Below are positions 12,710 to 24,034 of a DNA stretch of 64,000 bases, piece by piece; position 1 is the first letter of the stretch, and every line of letters starts with the position of its first letter. The position numbers and the translations under genes were made by a program. Source of the DNA: Myrmaecium sp. VS I D KN 1 (Eukaryota > Ascomycota > Dothideomycetes > Valsariales > Valsariaceae); the NCBI GenBank assembly GCA_019775845.1, contig JADQAV010000022.1:510830-574829 (forward strand), written 5' to 3'. The notes beneath the pieces are model-generated. The model was given only the letters and a program-made list of their open reading frames with translations, was not told where the DNA came from and did not search any database.

Positions 12710-14500
12710 AGTAGGAGTATAGAAGTAATAATAGATAAAGAATAAAAGATAATAAAGAGAAAAGAGTAGTAAAGATATAAAGAAGGCAGAAGAAAAAAAG
12801 AAGAAATAACTATAAAGACGTCTTTTTAATAATAGAAGATTACAAGATAACTTAATATCCTAAAGCTCTGCGAGCCTTATAACTACCTTTCTCCTTAAGA
12901 AGGATACTCCTATAGTCTTAGGGTTCCGTTATAGTAGTAAAGATATTATTAGTTATTATCCTAGCCTTTAGCCTATTATTCTTTCTGCTTTTACTACGTT
13001 TTACTTTTATATATTATATATATAAACTATAGTTCGTTATTCTTAAAAGAGTATTACTCTTACTACTTCTCTCTTTCTTCTTTCTCTTCCTTATAATAGC
13101 TAATAATACTTCCTTCTATTATATCCGTTACTATTTCCTTATATTATTCTTATATAACGCTCGTCGCCGTTTATTATTATATTTAATATAACCTAGTCAC
13201 GCTTAAGCCGCTAAAATAACGAATATCCTAGTTATAATAATAACTACCGCTCTACCTCTCCTCGCTATATATCTCCCGCTACTAATTATAACTATAAGGA
13301 TCCTCCTACTATATTGTCCTATAAGCTATCTACTTCTTACTTCTAGTAAATAATAATTATTTAAGAGATATTATCCTTATCTCGCGCTATATCTCTTGAT
13401 CCTAGTAATAAAATAATATATACCCCTATAACTCTCTATCCGTAATTATTTAACCTTCCTATAGTATATCTACGTCCCTTATATTTATTTCCTTATATAT
13501 AATACTAATATTTTATAGTTACTTTATATACTAATTACTACTTAATTATAGCGTACGGTGGAGCGGTTAGCTATTAATACCTACTTTAAGTATATTAAGC
13601 GCTAGGCTAACTATAGCGAATATAATATTTTAATAAATAGTAATATTATAGTAAAGAAGTACTCCTACTATATCTATATTTAGTATAAATATATTCCTAT
13701 AAGTCTTTACCTTATTTACTCCCTACTTACTCTTCTTCTTTATTCTTCCTATTAATATATACTTAGGTACCTTCCTATCTAGTCCCTAAGTATAATTTCT
13801 TTTTAACTAGGCTATCGATTTATTAAGAAGTTATAGCTAGTAGTTCTAAAGAGATTAAGAATAACCTTAAGTATTTTATAAAGAGCTTTGGGCAGCGCTT
13901 TACTACTCTTAAGAAGAGAAAGAAGAGGGGTAGTATTATACCTATATTATATATTACCTTACTTTATTAATCCTATATATTAAGCGTATTATTACCGCCC
14001 TTAAGGGTTTATATAACTTAAAATACTCTGCGGTATAACTAGTTACTCCTCTTTTATACTTAATTTATTTATATACTAACCTATTTATAATATAGCCTCC
14101 CTTCTATTAACCGTCGTAGTACTAATAATTTATATAATATATATAGCCCTTCTATATATATCCCACCTTATTATACTCCCTCTAATAGTCTTACTAAGAA
14201 TAAAGAGTCTCTTATTCCTACTTTTATACCCTCTATCTTTAGTACTATTATTTCTAGCGTTTCTTAATACTAGGGTTAAAGTAGGGTTAGTTCTCCTAAA
14301 TTAGCCTTAACTAATTTTTCTTCTCTAGCTAGTAGTTATATAGCCCTCGAGCCTTTTATACTTTTATTTAGTATTAATAGTTTACTTTTTTAATTTTACC
14401 TTATTAGCTAGGTACGTAGTACTAATATACTAATTACTTATTACTAGTATAGTAGTTATATCTCCCTTTTAGGATAAGTAAATATTATTCTTATACTTTT
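12710..14500. other. Unassigned RIP-decayed sequence
   Basis: About 1.8 kb of AT-rich, CA/TG-poor sequence between hAT copy 3 and the recognisable part of the next gypsy fossil. It may include the 3' part of that element, but I could not recognise LTRs or any domain. The left copy of a 33-bp direct repeat lies at 12849-12881. Confidence 0.4.
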
Positions 14501-17391
14501 TATACGCTTTTTTTATATTTTATAACTAGTTCTTACCCGTATATTAAATTCGTCCCTAAGCTTTTTAGCTCCTTTTAGGTATTCCCTATTAATTTATTAG
14601 TTATATATATATAAGTATTCCTTCTATTTAATAAGATACTTCTTCTAGGTCCCTTATCTATAGCTTTAAGGATTTCTTTTACTTTATAGTAGTAATTACT
14701 ATCCTTATTTATTAGTTCTAGACCTGGTAGCTCTTACGCTTTAAATATATCTAGCTTAGTTTTATAAGGCTTTAGTCTCTAGACGTTAAATACTAGCTAA
14801 AGGCGTTAGTATTATAATAGTAGGGCTAGCTTATAAGCCTACTTATTAATTATATCTTTAATTCTAAAAGAGCCTATTTAATATAGTACTAATTTCCTAT
14901 TAGGGAGATAAAGGCGTAGGTCCTTAATAAAAAGTTATACTTTTTTACTGATTTTAAATATCCTAGATATATACTTCTTATTATAGTACTTCGCTTATAA
15001 GTTTATTATTTTTGGAAGTATTTTTCTAGCTACTCCCTCTTCTTTTCTAATATATAGAGTCTTTTTAAACTCCTAATACCCCTTCCTTAAGGACGCTACT
15101 TATAGCGTCCTATAATAAGGTTAGGTTAAATTTATAGAACGCGCGAAATAGCGTCGTCTTAGTTATACTATATATAGTATTATTATATATAAACTCTACT
15201 AGATATAAAAGATCTACCTAGTTATCCTACTATTACTTATAATATATTCTAAGGTAGTATTCTAGTATCTAGTTCTATTATTTAATCTATCTATATATCT
15301 ATAGGTAGAAGGTGGTATTAAGGTACTAGTAAATTATATATAGATAATAGAAGTATAACTAGTATTTACTTATAAATATAGATCTCCTATTACTAATAAT
15401 ACTCTTTAGTACTCTAAATTATATAAATAGCCCTTCTTCTAGTATTACTAATAGCTTTATTACCCGGACCTTCTTAATAGTCGGGAAGTATAAGGCTATC
15501 TTAATATAGTAGTTAATTATAACAAGAATTATATTAAAGACGCGACTATTACGCTTACTAAGTAGTAGGCTAGTTACGAAATCTATTATAATCTTCTATT
15601 ATAGTTCTTATAATAATAGTAATAGCTAGAGTTCGCCTACTAGTTTCTAGTAAGGGTTTTTAACTCGTTAGTATTCCTAGTAGGTATCTATATACTCCTT
15701 AATATTACTTATAAGTTAGGACTAGTAGTAGTACTTACTTAAGAGCTTCTTAGTTTTAGCGACTCCGAAATAGCTAGCCTATAGGTTATTATAGTATTTC
15801 TTAAGAAGTTCTACGTATAATACCGGCTCCTTAGATATATATAGCTTATATTAATAGTACTAGATACTATTATTATCCTAGGTCTAGTCTAGCGCTTTAT
15901 ATTCTTTAGAAGTTTAGCTTTAGCGTTACTCCTCTTCCTAGGCCTTCTTAATAAGTTCCTTAACGCTTAATAAAGCTTCCTCCCTTAAAGAGTTATCCCC
16001 CTTAATAGCCCTCCTTAATACTATCTTTAGGGCTATATATAGGGACTACTCTATAGTATTATTCTTAATATAAATTATAAGCGCCTTAATAGTTATCTCG
16101 CTTATAAACCTAAGTTTATTCTAAAGTATTAGTAGTAGGCTTATTATTTCTACTATTCTATCTATAAAGTAGTCTAGATACTAGAATAGCTTATTAGTAG
16201 GGTTTAGCTTTCCTACCTAGTATTTAATAGTAAAGTTATATTCTAAAAGTAGTATTACTTATCTAGCTTACTTACTATTTAGCTACTTAATAGTTACGAA
16301 TCCCTTAAGGTTATTATAATTAGTAATTACTTAGATAGAGTACTAGCTACTATTAAGATAATAATACTAGTACTTAAATATCGCTATAATTATAAGTAAC
16401 TCTTAATTATATATTTTATAGTTTACTTTAGCGTCTCTAAGCTTTTTTAACTAGTAGGCTATTAGATACTACTAGCCGTTAGCGTCTTATTAGGAAAGGA
16501 TCTCTACGATTATAAATTTAAATATATTTATTTCTAACCTAATTTTCTTCTCTAGGTTAAAATAGATAAGGACGGGTATAGTAATAAAGTATATTACTAG
16601 CTCTTTAAATACGTCTTACGTATTTTTAATTAGGGTAAATAAGCTAGATTTAGTATTATAAATACTTTAGTTTTTCTCTTATATATAATATTTAATATAG
16701 CCGCCCTATTACTTCTATTTATAAGTAATCTCTTAGGTCTAAAGTACTTTTATAAGAAGTAGCTCTTCTTCCTATAATTATAATAAGTATACTAGTAATA
16801 GCCTAGACTTATTCTAAAGCTTATTCTAGCCTCTATTATACTTACGTATTAGTTACGTTACCGGTACGCTACTTATATAAAATACTACTAATTTAGCGCT
16901 TTTAAAGCCTCTAGGTAGCTTTAGCTTCTCCCTATAAATACTTTTATTATTTAGCGTTATCTCTTTTAATAGAAGGTTAGGGCCTTAGGATCTCTATAAT
17001 CTACTTCTTAATATTATTTAAAATATAAGCCGCCCTTACTTCTAGTAATTCTCTTTATAGGCTAAAGGATATAGATTTACTCTTAGGCTTAAGAGGCGCT
17101 AAGCTTATATTATACTATATAACTTATATTAAATATATAACTAGGCTAGTTCCCGTTATATAATTAGAGGATTAGAATTATTAGGAAAAGAATAATAACT
17201 AGTATAGTTAAGTATTAATAAAGTAATATTACTTATAATATATAAACTAATCCTATTAAGATACTTCTTTTTTTCTACTTCTTTAAATACTTATACGAGC
17301 TAAGTTTTACTTATACCTTACCTACACGTCCCTAGCGCCTCGCCTAAAGCTCCTAAGTAACTTAATATCCTAAGGCTCTGCGAGCCTTATA
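12849..17391 (+). repeat. 33-bp direct repeats 4.5 kb apart
   Basis: The sequence AACTTAATATCCTAA(A/G)GCTCTGCGAGCCTTATA occurs at 12849-12881 and again at 17359-17391, with a single A/G difference. The flanking sequences of the two copies do not match each other. Both copies still contain the TCTGCGAGCC core with its TG step, which most of this block has lost. The pair brackets the minus-strand gypsy fossil, so they may be conserved ends of its LTRs or a common insertion target. Confidence 0.6.
14500..17350 (-). mobile_element. Fossil chromovirus-type Ty3/gypsy retrotransposon, minus strand
   Basis: On the minus strand, in order, I recognise a gag-like region (about 17340-16700) ending in a retroviral zinc-knuckle-like segment near 16760-16700, an RNase H-like segment (about 16560-16360), an integrase segment (about 15720-15450) and a chromodomain-like segment (about 14700-14535). 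A chromodomain at the end of integrase is the mark of chromoviruses. The element is broken many times and non-functional. LTRs were not resolved with confidence; the 33-bp direct repeats at 12849 and 17359 may belong to them. Age cannot be estimated because of RIP. Confidence 0.68.
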
Positions 17392-17777
17392 CTTATATAT
17401 AGTATTAATAATCCTAATACTAATATAGTATTAAAAACCCTAATTAGCTAGCTGCTGCGTATACGCATGCGGTTTAATATAATAATTAGTAGTATAGGGA
17501 CCCTAAGATAAGTCTCTAGTTATAGAACTAAGTTTACTGATATTAAGTCTAAGATATTTTAGAACACGATTATAGCCGCTAAACCCTTCACTTTGCGAGA
17601 CTGACTTTTATTAAAGAAATAAATTTCCCACCATGCTACCCGGACGAACGTCTATGCCTCTAAGAGGGAAAAAGAAAGCATGAAAAAGACTGTAGGGTAT
17701 AATCCCAAACCTTCCGAACGCCATTATGATACAAACCGATAAAACGAGAAGAGGTGCATTTTAAAACCTCAGTCCGA

Positions 17778-19972
17778 TCAATACTCGAACCCTTCAGTGT
17801 GCAGATAGATCCCCTGAGCACCAGTCCCTTTGTGCACCGCTCTTTCGTCACTCAAGCTACACACCGCAAACTTCACGTCTGCCACCAAGCCCTTTGGCCC
17901 ACAGACAACGACGCCAGATTCTCCAAGGGCTTGCTCGAGGACCTTACGAATGACGATTTGGGTATTAGGGCGACCACCGAGGACATTGATCGAGGAATCC
18001 AGAAACGGCAGTGCCTTTACCATATCAGAATCAGAGGAGCCGTACGTGGTGCTGGGCCTTGATGATGTGCCCTTCTCATCTGAGCTCCCCTTCACTCCAA
18101 TTGATACTGACGTGTCAAGTGCGGCAGAACCGCAATTGCAATTGCACACGGCCGGTGATATCGCATCCTCATCATCAACGGTGACAGTGCAACAGCAGGT
18201 ACCGTCCGGACCGCATGCGCCGCTAGCTGCGGCCTTTGACGAAGAGTTGGAATGACTGTCGGCAACCTCACGGAGTTCAGTTTTGACCATCTCAGCTTTC
18301 CTGGACGTTTCCTCGGGGGCTTGTCCTTCCAATACTTCTGGGTTCCCGCGTCCTGAAGCTGTTGCCGGGGGAACGGAGAGCGAGGTGAGCCATGACTTCC
18401 GTTCCTCGGTAAAGGACGGATCGCAAGTTACATAGATGCTGATGTCGACCGTAAAACCCTGTGACATTAGTTGTTTCGCATTTCCAGCGATTTCGGAGAG
18501 TGATTGATTGCACCAGGTCACCTGATCCTTGAACTTAACCACCCACACGAAACGAATGTGCCGAGTGACGACACCATAATCAGAAGACTGCAAGCGGTGA
18601 ATGATGTCGCGCATCAAGGGTAAACAATAAGACACCCCAGAACTTCCGGCAATCAGTACAAGGCTGTCGAACTGCCGAAGCGGACGGATGCTGCCGTAAG
18701 GTCCCTCGATCGCGACAGTCCGGGTCTGTGGAAGTGAGTGAGGGGACTGATGCTTCTCCGCATGTCGGAAGATGCGGCGCGTGCCCCGGCCTTCCGTTTT
18801 GATGAGAAACTCCATTTTTCCGTCAGAGGGAATGCTTGAAATGGTGAAAGGATGGCTCTGCAGAGGAAGAACGGAGTGACAGGAAAGGAAGACATGCTGT
18901 CCTGCTGACCACCTCATCGGGGGTTGATTGATGGTTACTTTGGTAGCATTGCCAGGAAGGGGTGTCAATATCGCCTTGCAAGCCCAGAAGCTGGCCATCT
19001 CTCCCGTTTTCCGCTGCTTCGGGTGTAATATCGACAGATTCAGGTACAGCATGCGAAGACCCCGCACCACCCGGTCAAAGAAGAAGAGCCCCACCGGGAG
19101 CCAGATATAACCGTGGAGCGACTCGGGGGTGTGGACATATACAAATCCGATGAAGACCCCGAAGGAAATGATATGCTGGAGGACGAAGACCTCGTAATTC
19201 CAGCCCCGAATCGGTGCCACTGAGCTGATGACGATCCAGATAAGGACGATCCAAGCGACAAATCCTTGCTTGGCCAGAGTGTTGGTCTTCAACTCTGTTA
19301 TGACATAGTCGAAGCGCGCCCAGTCGGTGAACCAGTACCCCATGTGGACGGTCGTCGTGAAGAGTAGGCATCTCGCCGTCCACCGGTGCAGCCAATTTAG
19401 CTTTTCGTAGCTGATGCCGCTCAAATATCCGATGATGTTATTCTTACCAGCCAGGAGGAAGATCAAGGGGATCTGCGTGACCGATACGAAGCCTGTTCGA
19501 TAACCGATGTCCTCGAAGCTCCAGAAATCAGCGGTGTTCAATTTGTAGAAGCACAAGACGATGAGCAACACCAGGTATGCAACAACTACGGTGACTCGAC
19601 CAAAGGTAGGAAAGCGGACGGCGCGGCCCTTGATCGTGGCAGAGGGTAAGGAGAAATGAGAAGCTTCCCGGACGATAGCGGTAAGCGTAGCATTCCACCG
19701 CCAAAGGAAGAACTTGGGCTTCGCTGGCTGGGGAACCTTCTTCTTCGCCTGCCTTGTCCTGTGAAGTTGTCAGTCTCTCATCCATCGCCGCGTTTGCGCT
19801 GCCGGGGTACATGCCTGTTGATGTAGAGGTACCAGCTGACCAAATTGGCAGCAAACGCCGCCGCAATTGCAGCACCGACAAACTCCCAGTAGTAGCGTTG
19901 AATCTGGTAATTCGTGGGGACGCCAGCCCCCGACGAGGTGCTTCCCATGTCCATGTCCATGTCCATATCCAT
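17778..19972 (-). CDS. Ferric/cupric-chelate reductase (FRE family)
   Basis: Two exons, complement(19811-19972) and complement(17778-19748), give about 710 aa; the 62-nt intron has a CTGAC branch site. The protein should be a plasma-membrane flavocytochrome that moves electrons from cytosolic NADPH through FAD and two hemes to extracellular Fe(III) or Cu(II). Visible marks: an N-terminal membrane segment (about residues 20-45); a ferric-reductase transmembrane domain with two heme-ligand His pairs spaced 14 residues apart (H175/H189 and H246/H260); the FAD motif HPFT (353-356); GPYG (403-406); the nucleotide-binding LIAGSSGVS stretch; and a C-terminal CGPKG. The start at 19972 is the first ATG; an upstream in-frame TTG at 19993 was not used. 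Odd features are the MDMDMDMDMG N-terminus and a seven-cysteine cluster (residues 566-593) in the NAD-binding half. It is divergent from the Ctr transporter gene. Family assignment is firm; substrate (Cu versus Fe) is inferred from context. Confidence 0.93.
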
Positions 19973-20997
19973 CTTGGCTGCGGAGAAAGGCAATCGACCG
20001 GGCAGTATCTGAGAGAAGCTGCTCGCTCAGATAGATGCTGTTGTCTGGCGTCGTCTGTCGCAAAAACTCATGGCACAACGTGCCTTGACGACAAGCGCTG
20101 AGGGCTTGGATTCGGACGGAGGTGAGGTGGAAAGTCGAGGAGGTATAGACTGATATCCGTAGATTGACACTCAGGAAGGACGGAGCGACGGAGCAATGTA
20201 GAGATGGGAGGAAGAGAGAGTGATGAGGTTCCAGCAATCCAGCTGTGGCGCATTCCACGGTCTCGCCGGCCACCCACCACCTGGTAGGCGCTGCGGAGCA
20301 GTTCGGCGGCATCCGTGGCATCGAAATCCGCACCGGCACCTGGCCCGCATCGGTCGTGCGCGTCGTGTCGGTTCCTGTCGGCGGCGGTGGACAAGCGTGG
20401 GGTCCACCCGACTGCAGCCGACCTACTGCTCGCCCGGATTTTCTTTGTGCGGTCCGGCTGCAGCCCACGACACCCCACTTGGTCCCTGCCTGTGGTCGTG
20501 GTGACCCGCGGAGCCAATCAAAACTTGCGCAAACCCTCGCACTGAACCTCACCACCAACCGTCCTGTTAAGTCCCGTCTCCACTAAATACCCGTGGGACC
20601 GGGCATGGCTCGATGAGCTCGGCGGGACTCCACCGCTGTCATTGCTTGACGTTGGGTGGTGCTTCGTGGGCCTTCCATTCCCGCGACAGCTCACATCTCC
20701 ATAACCCGGCCCCTCGCCGTTCTTACATACGTGCATACATCCGCGCCATCCAAGCAATCATCCGCGGACGCCTGTCCACCCATTTATCTGCTCAATCTTG
20801 CTCCTCCACCCGTCGCCTGTCACGAACTCGCTACCGCGATCCAGCCCGAATCCTACGACCCTTGGAGCAGACTGTGAGCCGACCATCTTGTCCCAGTCCA
20901 TATAGGTATCGCTCCGCGAAGTTGCATCTGCCATCCTCCGTTTACCAGAAATCTCCTTAGTCAACTTTCCCGCACGCCTCCAAGGACGTACACGGAC
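19973..20997. promoter_or_regulatory. Shared divergent promoter region, reductase / copper transporter
   Basis: This 1.0-kb intergenic region separates the two divergent start codons, so it must hold both promoters. No convincing gene lies inside; the open frames here have no recognisable content. Its borders are near-mirror images because both coding regions begin with ATG-GAC repeats. I looked by eye for yeast Mac1-type TTTGCTC and GATA-type sites and found no cluster I would call. Confidence 0.55.
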
Positions 20998-21679
20998 ATG
21001 GACATGGACATGGACAGCGCTTCTTCAAGCACCTCGAGCTCTTCAATGTCGATGTCGTCGATGGCGACGACCTTCATCAACGCGCACAATACCCCTCTCT
21101 ACGGCACCCGCTGGTCCCCGAGCAACACCGGACAATATGCCGGCACGTGCATATTCCTCATCGTCCTTGCCGTTCTCCTCCGCGCCTCCTTTGCGCTCAA
21201 GCATCGCCTCGAGGTGCATTGGCGGAGCCAGGCGCTCCAGAGACGGTTCGTCTACGTCGCCGACAAGTTGCCTGCGGCCGAGCGGGTGCCGGGCGAGGAC
21301 GCGGACGGGGACGTCAAGCGGGGCATCTTCACTGTGAGAGGCGTGGACGAGAGCGTAGAGGTGGTCGCGGTGGACGCGGCACGTTTGAAGGACGGCTGGG
21401 ATGGCGTGGGCATGCCGTGGAGGTTCAGTGTGGACTTGCCTCGTGCCGTGCTGGTGACAATACAGGCCGGTGTCGGATACCTGCTGTAAGTGGCATTACG
21501 GTTTTCATGACCTTCCTGCTTGGGATTGGGCAGGCGAGTGCTGACGCATACTTCTCAGAATGTTGGCGGTCATGACATACAACGTCGGTTACTACCTCTC
21601 CATCCTCGGCGGCGTCTTTCTCGGCGAGCTCGCTTTCGGACGCTTCTACGCCCATCGGGATCTGGCCCATGACCATTAG
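20998..21679 (+). CDS. Ctr-type high-affinity copper transporter
   Basis: Exons 20998-21485 and 21559-21679, split by a 73-nt intron (GTAAGT donor, CTGAC branch, CAG acceptor), give 202 aa. Ctr proteins are homotrimeric plasma-membrane or vacuolar channels that import Cu(I). The sequence shows a Met-rich, Ser-rich extracellular N-terminus (MDMDMD, SMSMSSM), a first membrane segment at about 45-65, a long cytosolic loop, then two close C-terminal membrane segments with the diagnostic MxxxM pair (M164 and M168) and a Gly-rich GGVFLG helix-packing motif. The tail ends AHRDLAHDH, with two His that could pass copper to chaperones. The first ATG is used; it lies in an ATGGAC repeat, so M1, M3 and M5 are all possible starts. 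It is divergent from the reductase gene, which would supply Cu(I). Confidence 0.92.
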
Positions 21680-23291
21680 GCGGTTAGCTGGGCCTCTCCT
21701 GTGTTCAAACCCGATTTCCTTTCTTATCAGACTTTTGCATGAGCGGCGTTTCGGGTGTCTGTAGACGGAAAGGCCAAAATTGAAAGCGACGAGTTGTTGC
21801 TTTTGAGGTTGAGTTATATTCAGGACGGACAGTCCGCGACAGGCGGCAATGCCCCTGCTTTGTAGATGGCGGGTGGCTTGGTTGGTCGGTCTTTCGCTTC
21901 AAATGATTATGATACCACTTCTCTACTTTCGACATGTCCGGTCAGGAAGGGCTCAAGGAATGATCAGTTACTGTGATGCGTACATCATGTTGTGTTGCTT
22001 TCCTACACGAGATACCTCTCTTCTTCATCTCGGGTTTATGGGTGCTCCCGACCTGCGGAAGGCTACGCCCGTCAGCAATCAATCCGCATTATTCAGAGTA
22101 CCTAGGTGATCTATCATCGGTCCATTTCCCCCCTCTTCTTTTTCCCTCTGTTCCCCTCTCTTCCTCCCATTCGTCTCCTTGTCGTATAATAACCCGAGGA
22201 GAAGAGGTACATTGAGAGCGATCGGGCCAACCGGTGAATAGCGCAAGAAAGCCAAACTTGCTCATCCATGCCTTGGCGCCGTGGCTGTCATCTACATACA
22301 ACCGCCTTAGGCACTCTTCACCAAAACACACCGCCGGTCGTTAAAGTGAGGGGCAGTGGACAGGGGCACGCAGGCACGCAGGCACGCAGGCAGGCAGGCA
22401 GGTAGGGCCCGACCGTGTGCACTGGCCATGCAGCCGAGAGAGGGGGCGCATGGGGCGGCACAGTGGCGGGAGGAGAGCAACAAAAAACTTGCTCATTTCC
22501 CCTCAAAACCACCGACGCGCACGGACAGACGGCGGAAAACGTGGGAGGAGGGGAAGCTTGGCATGCGCGTTGTTCTTACCTACAGTAAGTAACTTACTAC
22601 CTTATGTACAGTATCTACTGGTACCTATTAGCATACATAGGGTACGGTTATGGTACTGTATTTACTAACTAAATCGGTAAAGGGGCTTCGATTGACCTCA
22701 ACGGGATGCAATCGAAGCATTCCCGAAGCCGTATTCCACGTCGACCGTCGTGGGTCGGCAACTTCGTGATGTTACCGTTGAAACAAGCTTATCATTTACT
22801 ATACAGTACAATGTCGTCCGCCCTTTTCACGCCCGCGGGGACTAGACTCAGTACGGCCTGGGCGAGGGGAGCTATTTTACTTACTTAGGTTAGTACTTAC
22901 TAGTAGTAAGTGGTATTCTGGCGCGCCCAGCCCAGGAACGTGCGATTGGAATGTTGCCCGGAAGGGTTCGGTACGAAGTACCGTAGTGCCTACATAGGTA
23001 GGAGCTAGGAGAGCTTCCCTTCCTTTCTCTTTGCTGGGCATCATACCTTATCCTCTGTCTATCTTACTACTCTGACCTCGTCCATAAAACCGAGCTCCTC
23101 CCCCGCTCGCGCCGATCTCTTGCCCTGCTATCACAATCCCCAATCTCCATCTTCCGCTCCTCACCTATCCTCCGGCCGGCTCCGAGCTACGCTGTCCAGA
23201 CCGGACTTCTCACTTCTGTGTACTCCTTCTCGCATCGCTCTCCGACACCTCACACAGCTCCGTCTCCAACTCCTATCACGCGACAGCAAAG
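21680..23291. other. Intergenic region with simple repeat and TAC/GTA-rich tracts
   Basis: No gene is supported in these 1.6 kb. A (GGCACGCA)/(GGCA) simple repeat lies at about 22361-22407. Clusters of short TAC/GTA words (GTAAGTAACTTACTACC near 22585-22600 and TTAGTACTTACTAGTAGTAA near 22890-22910) recur in other spacers of this window. The last 250 bases are pyrimidine-rich and probably form the promoter and 5' leader of the X325-type gene. Confidence 0.5.
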
Positions 23292-24034
23292 ATGCGCTCC
23301 GTGCTCGCCGCCTCCGTCCTCCCTATCCTCGCCTCGGCGCACTTCACCCTCAACTGGCCTGAGGCGCGCGGCTTCGAGGACAGCACCGCGGCCACCTTCC
23401 CTTGCGGCGGCTTCAACACTGTCCAGTCCAACCGGACCAGCTTCCCCATGACCGACGCGCCCATCCAGCTCAACCTACACCACACTAAGACCTACGTCGA
23501 GGTTCTGCTGGCCATCGGGGAGGACCCTGGCTCCGCCTTCAACATCGTCCTCCGCCCCACCTTCCTCGAGAAGGGGCCCGGGAACTTCTGCTTAGGCGGC
23601 ATCAACATTCCCAGCTCTCTCAACATCTCCGACGGCACTCCCGCCACCATTCAGGTCGTGTCCAACGGCGACCCGGACGGCGGTCTGTACCAGGTAAGCG
23701 AAAATGCCCCCGCCCTCGACCCGGGATATCACTTCTCGAAGGAAAATCAGGTTCACTAACATTGTTTTGACAATCACAGTGCGCCGACGTGACTCTCACG
23801 ACTGACACCCTCTCCTCTTCCGCATACAGCTCCCATTGCACCAACGGCACCAGCCAGGAGGTCGAGCTGCTCTCCAACTACGGCAATCCGAACGAGACCT
23901 CCACCTCCACCTCCACCTCCGGCACCGCCGCGGCCTCAGCCACCAGCGCCGGCCTCGCTGCCGCGCCGATGAAGACCTTGAGCCCGTGGATTGTGGGCGC
24001 TATCGGTTTGTCTGGCATCTTGGCCGCTTTGTAG
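23292..24034 (+). CDS. X325/Bim1-like LPMO-related copper-binding protein, GPI-anchored
   Basis: Exons 23292-23693 and 23780-24034, with an 86-nt intron (GTAAGC, CTAAC branch, CACAG), give 218 aa. A signal peptide (residues 1-16, ending ASA) is followed directly by His17, so the mature protein starts with His, as in the copper 'histidine brace' of LPMOs and of the X325 family. Other candidate ligands are His63/His64 and Asp137, at about mature positions 47/48 and 121; that fits my recollection of the X325 copper site (His, His, Asp). Four cysteines could form two disulfides, and several NxT/S sites occur. A Ser/Thr-rich linker and a hydrophobic C-terminus (PWIVGAIGLSGILAAL) predict a GPI anchor. 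In Cryptococcus the related Bim1 works with a Ctr transporter in copper uptake. The gene lies 1.6 kb from the Ctr gene here. A secreted protein of another family is unlikely. Confidence 0.88.

Larger units (their letters stand above)
1..17560. other. AT-rich, RIP-mutated transposon block (left)
   Basis: The block is extremely rich in A and T and in TpA steps, while CA and TG are nearly missing over hundreds of bases at a time. CpG, CpC and CpT steps persist. This is the pattern expected of repeat-induced point mutation, which converts CpA to TpA on both strands. ATG starts and Trp, His and Gln codons are therefore almost impossible, and no open frame of 60 codons survives. Recognisable inhabitants are listed separately. 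I see no supported gene in 1-533, and 780-1400 holds only unassigned decayed sequence. The change to normal composition near 17560-17600 is abrupt and lies about 200 bp beyond the stop codon of the reductase gene. Confidence 0.93.

Noticed and set aside
19991-19993. Upstream in-frame TTG as reductase start
   Set aside because: It is not an ATG; the first ATG at 19972 fits normal fungal initiation.
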